DNA from: Anthostomella pinea
Taxonomy: Eukaryota > Ascomycota > Sordariomycetes > Xylariales > Xylariaceae
Direction: 5' to 3'
Assembly: GCA_963556695.1 (NCBI GenBank)
Contig: CAUWAG010000012.1
Span: 4,278,001-4,342,000 of the forward strand
DNA: 64,000 nucleotides
Shown here: positions 56,147 through 64,000 of the stretch, in pieces
Layout of the letters: each line of letters begins with the position of its first letter
Numbering within the stretch: position 1 is the stretch's first letter
Program-made: the position numbers and the translations under genes
The notes under the pieces: model-generated
What the model saw: only the letters and a program-made list of their open reading frames with translations
The model's database searches: none
What the model was told of the DNA's origin: nothing

Positions 56147-57947
56147 TCAAGAACTCCCAGCCACCTCCCCCAACGCCTTCACAAGCCCATCCACCGTCCC
56201 CATCAGCGTCTGGCAATTAACCACAACGCGAAAGAAACTGCCCTTGTCGCCCGGCGCATAATCAACCATGAACCCGCGTCCCACGAGCCGCGCAACCATC
56301 TCGCGCGTATTCCGCGTATTGGCCTCCTTACTGTCCGCCAGCACCCCGCCCGGCGCGTAGTAGAAGCACACCTGCAGGCAGGGCGGCGGGTTCGCCGAGA
56401 CCAGCGTAAAATTGGTCGAGGCCGAAATGAGCGAGGCCAGGTGCGCCGCCATGGCGAACGCGTGGTCGATTTGTGCGCCGAAGCCCGCGGCGCCGTAGTA
56501 GATCCACGCGAGTGCGAGCTTGAGGCTGTCGCCGCGGCGGCCGCACTGCAGGGTTAGGTCTGCGAGGTCCCAGTATTCACTCTCTTCCCTCTCTTTCTCC
56601 TCCTCCCCCTCGTCCGCTCTCTCGTCCGCATCTGCATCCGCGTGGAACAGATAGCCCGCCGGTAGCGTATTAGCGCGATGGAACACGGCCACGTCGTCCG
56701 TGAGCAGGAACGAGCACGTAATGGGCACATTCATCATTTTGTGCGGATTGACCGTCAGACTATGCGCGCGCTCCACGCCGGCAAGCTTGTGCCGCTGTCC
56801 GGACAAGAAGACGGCCGGCCCGCCCCACGACGCATCGACGTGCAGCCAGAGCCCAAATTCATCGCACACGTCCGCCAGCGCCGCGAACGGGTCGTACGAC
56901 CCCAGCACCGTCGTGCCGGCCGTGGCATTGACGTACAGCGGCGTGCGGCCGTCCTCGTCTTTCGCTTTGAGGATGGCAGAGCGCAGCGCGGATGGTATCA
57001 TTTGCCCCGACCCGTCGACGGCGACGCTGAGAACGGCGGCGGACCCCATGCCGCAGGTCGCGGCCGCCTTCTCGACGCTGTAGTGCCCGTGCGCGCTGGT
57101 GAAGACGGCGAAGCGGTGGGGGGCGTTGCCGCACGTCTTGGTGGAAGGGTAGAGCGTGTTGCGCGCGATGACTAGGGAGGTTAGGTTCGAGGCGCTGCCG
57201 CCGGTGCAGGTCACGCCGCCGGCGCGGGGGCCCGTGAAGCCGAAGAGCGAGGCGAGCGTGCGGGCTGTGGTCTTTTCTATGAGTGTGAGGGCTGGTGAGG
57301 TCTGGTAGACGTGGACCTGGGGGGCGGGTTAGCTGAGGGGTGGTTCGTGGGAGGGTAGGACCGCCTTACATTCGTGTTCAGGGCCGAGATCAGGAGCTCT
57401 GATACTACGCCCACCTATACAGCTATTAGAAACAAGACTATCACGAAGATTATTTTCCCTGAGAACCAACTCACGGCGTTCGTGCTCGAGTACAGCTTAT
57501 CCAGGAACCCCTGGTCCCAGGTATTGACGCTGTACTTCAAAATCTCCTGGATCGTCTCCAGTAACCCGTCCTTCCCTCTGCCCTCGTCCTGCGGCAAGGA
57601 TAGCGTCATGCGCTTCACCAGCTCCTCCGGCCGATGGGAGTCAACGAGCACATTGCGCGTGGTTCCCTGCGCATCCGCTGCTATTTGGCCGCTGGCCCGG
57701 ACGGGTGCCGCATTGTCTGCGTCGCGGATGTATGGCACGATGAGCGATTTCACTGCGTCTATCAGCTGGGTCTGATGTTAGCAGTATACTCGCGAAGAAT
57801 GAATTCTCACCAGTCTGGACGGCCCTGGAATAATGGCGACAGGGGTTCCCCGGTTGGTGCCGAGGTGTTGGAACTTACATCATCAACCTCATCGGCTCTG
57901 TTCAGCGTGGTCTTGCCGTGGCCGTCGCCATTGATATGAGAAGACAT
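56147..57947 (-). CDS. group II PLP-dependent decarboxylase (glutamate / aromatic amino-acid decarboxylase type)
   Basis: Four exons (57947-57879, 57771-57475, 57414-57370, 57316-56147) with GT-AG introns give 526 aa, in the family range. Motifs: LNTNVHVYQTSPALTLIE (substrate-side loop), GVTCTGGSASNL (PLP phosphate), LHVDASWGG with Asp298 that pairs with the pyridine nitrogen, and the Schiff-base lysine in TVNPHKMMNVP (Lys330). The C-terminal domain follows. An acidic insertion (ADADADERADEGEEEKERE, about residue 360-385) is unusual. The reaction is expected to be decarboxylation of an L-amino acid; fungal homologues act on glutamate, cysteine sulfinate or aromatic residues, and the substrate cannot be assigned here. 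Confidence 0.9.
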
Positions 57948-58595
57948 AATAAGTGCCAATTGGTTATTCTCAAGTATGCGATATATGTAATCGCACTGAT
58001 CACCTTGAAATTCTTGAATCCCACTTTCGATCGAATTCCCACACTAGCTTTCCTCAAGTTCGCTCATGACCCCAATGAGATTTTCCAAAGATGGAACCCG
58101 CCAAATGCCGAGACTCCACCGATAATACCATCGCTTTAGTCATTTACGTATTCGGAAGGTCTACTTCTGGGCGACTCGAACGCGCGAACGCAACGCGATG
58201 CATTCGAGATGTTACTTGAAATTCCACCCGGATTGTCTCCTAATAAATTGGGCGCAAGTGGAAATGGTCTCTGCCATGCAAGTCTGCAAGGAAATTCGAG
58301 GGTTGCTGTGGTCTTTTGGAAGTGCCTTGGCTTGGCACAGCGTGTGAAGGTTGCATTACTCGAATTACTCCATGACACATACTCTTACATCATGGTCAAG
58401 TGCTATGATGACAGTCCGTGATATCGTGGGTTCATGTCACCCGTGCGGGATGGCTGCCTCGATCACCAAAGCCGAAATTCCTTCAATGTAGTCGCAACAG
58501 TCCCCCTTTGCGCCAGCGAAAAAAGGAGCCTAGGTATCGTAAATCCCGTCCATCCGTTAATTCATTCTTTTTGTAGGCTGCGAGTAGTCCACTAT
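57948..58595. other. intergenic, no supported gene
   Basis: Promoter side of the decarboxylase gene and 3' flank of the VanZ-like gene. Confidence 0.4.
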
Positions 58596-59425
58596 TCAGT
58601 CGACTCGCTTCTTGTTATCAACAGCAGCACCGTCGCCGCTGTTCTGCTCCGGCTCCTTGCCGTTGCTGGCGCCGATATCCCCCTCCACATCATCTGCAAG
58701 CCAGTCATCTGCAGCGTTTTCGTCCCAGTTGTCGACCTCCTGTTCCAGCGACGTGGTGCGTTCGTTCCCAGCCGCCGACATGCCGCCCTCCTCTTGTTGG
58801 CCCAAGTCCTCGCCCAGTTCGAGATCGGCTTCGTCCTCGCCGGCAATCGGGTTGTATCTACGTTCCCGTTTCCGCTCCAGCATCCTCATATGGTACCACG
58901 TACACAGGCCCAGGCCCGCTACACTGCCGACGACATTGGCGACGATGTCATACAGGTCGAACTCTCGACCGTTTGGTAGGAAACCCTGCAGGAATTCGGA
59001 GCCGACGCCAAGGACGACGGTGCAGACGATGACGGTGAGGTTCAGGGTGCGGCGGCGGTTGGTATCGATGATCCAGTAGAAGACGACGGTCAGGACGAAG
59101 AAGGTCAGGGTGTGCAGGAGTTTGTCGTTGATGACGGTGCCGAGCTGGAGGGAGGACAGTCCGGCATAGCCCGCGAGCAGGCAGAGCAGGAAGAAGACGC
59201 CTGATGAATCATTTGCTGTCAGCTTGCTCGGCTCTCCCACTCCCAGCCTGGGGAGTTTCTTGCAAATAACGAAAGACACAAATGCGACCTGGTGTTTCTG
59301 CGGGCAGCTTCATTGCGCCCTCCACGGCCGCCCCATGCCACGTCTCTGCAGAAAAGCACACAGGCACACAGGTACAGTTACATATGTAGGTAGTACTGAC
59401 CTGCAAAGGGTAGCCGGATGCGCAT
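58596..59425 (-). CDS. VanZ-like family membrane protein
   Basis: Exon 1 (59425-59401, MRIRLPFAG) and exon 2 (59200-58596), with a 200-nt intron (CTGAC branch, CAG acceptor), give 209 aa. Four hydrophobic segments lie at residues about 10-25, 32-52, 60-80 and 95-115. VanZ hallmarks are DKLLHTLTFFVL and EFLQGFLPNGREFDLYDIVANVVGS. The C-terminal 90 residues are acidic and disordered, a fungal extension. VanZ-like proteins are integral membrane proteins whose role in fungi is unknown. Reading through the intron would replace the short N-terminus by a longer one without the hydrophobic start, so the spliced form is preferred. Confidence 0.85.
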
Positions 59426-60069
59426 GGTCGATGATACTTGGTTTTCGAAGTGGCGTGAAGCTTAGGAAGACATGGTTTCAGAGATGATGGTTATCGTTCA
59501 TAACAGAGATATCGATTCGACGTAGTCCGACTCGAGGGGCTCTGCCGTTTGGGGTCAAGAGTGGTGAAGAATGCCCGGTAATAAGGTAAGCAACCTGAGA
59601 GCTTCCTCAAGGTTGCACCGGCGCAGCGCGACAAAAAAGCGAGGTGGGCAAGGTGGCGGGCAGGCTGAGGCTGGAGGTGGAGGTGGACCCTGGCTGGCTG
59701 GCTGGCCACGGACTGCAGCCTGCCGTGCTTGCCAACCTGGAGGCAAACGAGCCGAGGTGGCCCAAGCTCAAGCTCTGGAGCTCTGTGCAGGGTGCCACCA
59801 TACTGCCGTTCGCAATCAGAGTGTCGCTGCCCTACCTTGAATCGCTCTGTACACATAATAGAATCTTGAGCTGGTATATAACGATAAAAGTATGATGTTT
59901 AAAGTTGTTATTATCGGTTTATGTTGAATACACGGATGTTGATTGATTCTATTGATTGTTCTGCTCTGTGTGCAGAGATTGATCATCTGTCTTCTTGGTG
60001 GGTCAGATGCCCTGTGCGTCTCTGCCCCACTAGAGATCTTCCGGTGTCTATCTCCGGCTCCCATTCAAC
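59426..60069. other. intergenic, GC-rich then AT-rich boundary
   Basis: A G-rich stretch with GGCTGGAGGTGG-type repeats (59640-59720) and no supported ORF. Beyond 60070 the composition turns sharply to AT-rich. Confidence 0.4.
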
Positions 60070-60703
60070 AGTTTAATGTTATATATGTTAGTATATATAT
60101 ATATATACTAATAGTTTTAAATCGTACTTATTAATATATATTTTATAAGAGTTTATATACAGAAGTATTATAGTATGTTCAATTATAATACAGTAACTAT
60201 TTATTATAAATAAATTTATATTTAAGTATAATCATAACGTGTTTAGCTAGCGTAGCGTTAAATTTATAAGGTAACGGTTATTAATCGACCGTTTTTAAGG
60301 CGTTAAAACTATTTTAAAACTATTTAGTCCGTGTATAAACCACTTATAGCTATATTACTTATTTTACTTTATCTAATATATTTAAATACATATTTACAAC
60401 GTTAATTTAAAAGTATAAAGGTTATAAAGCGTAGTTTTATCGTTATGACCGTTTGAATAATTCTAAAACTATAAAAAAAGTAATAATTTAACAGATTTAC
60501 ATATAATATATAATAAAGTTACCAATATTAGCCATAAAATATGATAAAATATTATTTAATACCGTATTTTTGAAGAAAAGTTTATTAAAAAAATACAAAA
60601 GAGCACACTTATTTCTTATTTAATAGTTTAATTTTTATATATACTTGTTACTTTTAATTGTTAATTTTTTAAAAATTTTCAATTAAATTATACCTTAGGT
60701 ATA

Positions 60704-61222
60704 TGTTACGAACCAACGAATAGTGCGGCCTGATAGCAGGCCCAGAGGAGACGATTGGAAACAGGTTGACAAGTAAGTGGGGTGCTGATTAGTGGAGAGA
60801 TCGGAGCAACGGAGCAACGCTACACAGATCACGTGACTAGCAGAACCTGGGTCACGTGACTAAGAATTTGGATCACTTGATCATCGTGGTGATCCAGTGA
60901 GCAGGATCACCTTGGATCACCGGTGATCCAGGGTGAGCCACCTAATCAGTGAGGGAGAGATTGGATATATAAGGACAGACATTTCCCAACTAGATAGATA
61001 GACAGTCTCTACCTCAGTGATCAATCTAAGCATCTTAGCCAACCCTAAGGTGGGAGAAATCTCCTGACGACTCGACTACACAGTGAACCCAGTTCAAACC
61101 AAGCCCCGGCATCTGAGTTTCTTTTAGTTGACAGAAGCCTCTATCGTACTCTGTGTTGACTTACCTCAGAATATAAATCCTATAGAACCCTTTAGCCTTA
61201 TAGGTTTAGACGGCTTATCACA
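60704..61222. mobile_element. solo LTR, 519 bp, target duplication GTATA
   Basis: It starts TGTTACGAACC and ends GGCTTATCACA. Flanks are GTATA at 60699-60703 and 61223-61227. GC-normal inside the AT-rich island. It has promoter-like content: two GTCACGTGAC/ATCACGTGAC E-box palindromes (60828-60861), repeated GGATCAC/GTGATCC motifs (60869-60931), and GGATATATAAGG at 60962. A typical LTR size for a Gypsy-type element, though the superfamily is not provable. Confidence 0.88.
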
Positions 61223-62315
61223 GTATAGCTTAAAACTACCTTATTATATATTTATATTATATTTTTAATAGGTATGTTACAAGGAGTATAACAATTGTTA
61301 ATTAATTATTAATTAAACTAATTCAAGGCTATATATCTCCTTATATGCCTATCTTGTAACAGCTAATCGAAATGCCGGCGCCAACGCCAATACCGATAAT
61401 AATCGCTAGCCGATCTATTTCATATACTGCCTTGTACCAACGACGATTTTTATTTTATTTTAACGTTAAATCGTCGTTATGAATCCGAACTATAAGGCGA
61501 TATTATTATCTTTTACGTTTACAATTTAATTTACAGACTTATTTTAGTCGTTGTTTATTAAATTTTTATCCGGCTTTTTTTACAATTTACGCCACTGAAT
61601 AATGTACTATTTGATGCCGTTGTATAATTTATTAATTTAAATCTCTTCGTGTTTTAATATCGTACGGTCGATATATTTACGCTTTATTTCTCATATTTTA
61701 AGTTTAATCGCTTTCATATTTCGGTCAATTAAAATTACGTGTATAAAAAAAAATTTTAAGCCAATTAACGAATAAAAAATATTCGGGATATTTGTTATAA
61801 AAAAATACGTAATACGAGGCTTAACGGAATACGGCTAATAAACTTACCTTAAGATTTTAATTATTACTTAATCATTTTATAAAATATGGTAATAAGAACT
61901 ATAGTTATAATAATAATTCGGACAGTAATTGTAAAGAAGAAAAAGAGAAACGGCCGTTTTATTCACGTTAAACGGGATTTTTACTACGATCAGTTAAGCT
62001 TAATGTTTAAGATTTTTACGGCGAAATTTTAATAAGTTTTATAACGGTTTTAAAGTTTATGATTATTTAATATAGCGCGATTTTAATATTTTTTTTAACT
62101 ATTCGTTACTCCGTACTATTGTTACGCCGTGTATAATCATTGTATAGACTACGAATATATTTAGAGTTATTTTATACGTTTATTTATGTTTTAAAGTATT
62201 TTATATTAAATTAATCGGTAAATAAAGCTTTTAATTATGTTTTTATAAGAGTTTCAATGATATATAAGAGTATATAACGGCTTTAATGGTATATGTAAGT
62301 AGTAACAAGAAATAA

Positions 62316-62318
<3 letters not shown>

Positions 62319-62372
<54 letters not shown>
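62319..62372. repeat. (TTA)n microsatellite
   Basis: About 17-18 uninterrupted TTA units in the RIP-like island. Confidence 0.95.
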
Positions 62373-62373
<1 letters not shown>

Positions 62374-62530
62374 TATTTCTTTATTCTATTACATTATTTC
62401 ATTAAATTCTCATATATTATATATATGAACCTTTTTATGTTCTTTAAATTAGCTGCGTTATAGTTTATTTTATTAAAAAGCGATTTTAAAAAGCTTTATC
62501 GTCTATATAGCGATTTGAAGTGAATACGCG

Positions 62531-62786
62531 CTAGCGCGACATTCTGATTGAGAACGACAGTACCTGCAGCCAGCCGGCAGACCGGACAGGCAAGCAGCTG
62601 CGGCAGCTGCCCACCAACAGTCTCATACAGACGATGGGATGCTGGTAAACTGGTCTGGTCGACATCTGCCAAAAACGTCGGCAACGGGGAACCCCATATG
62701 CTCAACTTGCAAGGCACTTCCAGCGAGGCAGTCAATGCCCGACGACTCTCTCGATATCTCGCCATGCGCCGTGCCTTCGTCTCACA
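62531..62786. promoter_or_regulatory. upstream region of the F-box gene
   Basis: Normal-GC sequence between the AT-rich island and the start codon, with no separate gene. The composition break near 62530 is close to the promoter. Confidence 0.4.
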
Positions 62787-64000
62787 ATGGCATCTGCGAC
62801 ATCGGACCTGTCCGCCCTCCCCAATGAGATCCTGAGCCAGATTTCGGGATATTTGGTTCTACCTCTACCCGACCGTCAGAACGTCCGCAATGCTTGTCTG
62901 CTTCGTGAACGTCGAAAAGCACTCTGGAGCCTCTGCCTGATGAGCCGCAAGCTGAACAAGGTGGCCACCTCGGTTCTGTACAGGACCGTCCGCTTTTGGC
63001 ACGAGAAGCACCGGGACGGTTCTGGCCTGGGCTTGTTCCTGCGAACACTTGTCGAGAATGCTCAACTTCGCCCGTTGGTGAGACAAATTTCTTGTCTCAT
63101 CAACCTGACAGAGACAAGTGGATATAACTGGGATGTGGTCTTGATCAGCCAAAGCTGGGCGTCTCTCAGCGCCACCCTCCGCTTAGGCAATGACGAAGGT
63201 AAGTCCACTTCATTGCCTATCCCAACTGCTCAGAATTACAGAAGGTAAAATGTTCAACATGTGCACGCAGATATCACTATGCTCCAATCCACCGACTTGG
63301 TAGACCCCAACGGGGGCATGTGCCAAACTACTACGGGTGAGCGGGTATTCGGTGCTATTCTGTGCTTCGTCACTCGCCTCGAATACGTCTACCTTCAATG
63401 TCCCCATAATACATGTTATCTGCCCGCCTCCCGGCCCAACGCATATGGTGATCTGGACCGCATACTACGGAGCGCCTTGGCCACCGACGAGGGTCGCAGC
63501 AAATGGCCATTGCAATCTCTTCACACACTATATATCTATCCTAGGCGAAACTACCACAACTGATATCCTGGTTATCGTAGCTCTCCCATGATCTGTCCTG
63601 TCCTCCTGCATGCCCCAGATTTGAAGCTGCTCGCTGTCTACAAGGCAGAAAATCGCTGGTCGAAACTTCCAAACACCCTTCAATCCCTTGACCTCGCAGA
63701 TTCGCCGGTATCAAACGCCGTAATTGAAGACGCCTTGACCCTTCCAAACCTCAGGAACCTCATCCTACGGGGCATCAACATTGCAGAATGGGAATGTGCA
63801 CCTACCGATCAGGACTACCTCAATACCGCTATGTCTCGCCACCTGGCCACGAAGCTGGTGAGCCTGGAACTATGCCTCGAGGGTCAATTGGAAATGCAAG
63901 ACGACTTTGGCCCCTCGGCCACCCTGCACAGCCTCGCCACCTTCCAATCGCTGGAAAGGCTAAAGGTGGATATTCACATGCTGGTAGGCTCGGAGGGATC
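62787..64000 (+). pseudogene. F-box-type protein gene, 3' partial, one internal stop
   Basis: Exon 1 (62787-63198) and exon 2 (63271 to beyond the window), joined over a 72-nt GT-AG intron. The N-terminus LPNEILSQISGYLVLPLPDR...LMSRKLNKVATSVLYRTVRF (residues 11-70) fits an F-box, the Skp1-binding part of SCF ubiquitin ligases. The downstream leucine-rich segments (LQSLDLADSP, LPNLRNLILRGINIAEWE, LVSLELCLEGQL) resemble the substrate side. A TGA at 63561-63563 interrupts the frame, which then continues open to 64000, consistent with a CGA- or TGG-to-TGA change or an unrecognised small intron. The gene is cut by the window end. Confidence 0.6.

Larger units (their letters stand above)
60070..62530. 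repeat. AT-rich RIP-like island
   Basis: About 2 kb, excluding the LTR, of very AT-rich DNA in which CA and TG dinucleotides look rare while CG persists (many AACG/CGTT). This is the pattern left by CpA-to-TpA mutation on both strands. No ORF. It contains a solo LTR (60704-61222) and a (TTA)n tract (62319-62372). Confidence 0.8.

Noticed and set aside
1..64000. CRISPR array, operons, riboswitches
   Set aside because: Tandem repeats here are microsatellites or transposon parts; gene structure is clearly eukaryotic.

Overview
The window is nuclear DNA of a filamentous ascomycete (Pezizomycotina). The evidence is short GT-AG introns of about 50-60 nt with CTRAC-like branch sites, two intron-containing nuclear tRNA genes, a fungal-type aspartic protease, Nop9 and fungal hypothetical families, Tad-like LINEs with an RNase H domain, and AT-rich islands in which CpA/TpG look depleted while CpG is kept, as after repeat-induced point mutation (RIP). 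CCTACCTAGGTAG-type motifs in the intergenic DNA recall Sordariomycetes, but I do not name a genus.

Layout. 0-2.4 kb: a secreted aspartic protease, a MITE and a small secreted-protein gene whose 3' end is cut by a LINE. 2.4-18.8 kb: a nested transposon graveyard. It holds a near full-length but broken Tad-like LINE (A), two LINE fragments (B, C), two copies of a SINE-like/LINE-tail element, eight short LTR-like elements (six with perfect 5-bp target duplications), an AT-rich island, a broken membrane-protein remnant and a secreted-protein gene stopped by one in-frame TAG. 18.8-26.2 kb: a small acidic protein, then a three-gene group of metabolic type: a 2-oxoglutarate/Fe(II) oxygenase, an MFS anion:cation-symporter-type transporter and a cytochrome P450. 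27.3-31.3 kb: the Pumilio-type ribosome-biogenesis factor Nop9 and a Ser/Ala-rich low-complexity protein. 31-44 kb is gene-poor, with one conserved-looking nuclear/regulatory-type protein (35.3-36.5 kb) and two copies of a roughly 407-bp element with 9-bp target duplications (Mutator-like) that carries an internal degenerate TTAGGG array. 44-54 kb: a small secreted protein, a small basic nuclear-type protein, a 694-aa Glu/Pro-rich repeat protein, an inverted pair of promoter-like repeats, and a frameshifted gene whose intron contains a long CT microsatellite. 54.6-59.4 kb: tRNA-Leu(AAG), tRNA-Lys(CTT), a group II PLP decarboxylase and a VanZ-like membrane protein. 60.1-62.5 kb: a second AT-rich RIP-like island holding a 519-bp solo LTR. 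62.8 kb to the end: an F-box-type gene with one internal stop, running off the window.

Functional links. The 2OG oxygenase and the MFS gene are divergent and share a roughly 0.8-kb promoter region. The MFS and P450 genes converge with about 0.1 kb between them. Together they could be a small catabolic or tailoring/export cluster, but no PKS, NRPS or terpene backbone gene and no pathway transcription factor is visible. Housekeeping genes (NOP9, tRNAs, PLP decarboxylase, VanZ-like) lie in repeat-poor stretches, while small secreted proteins sit next to transposons. No CRISPR array or other prokaryote-type feature is present.
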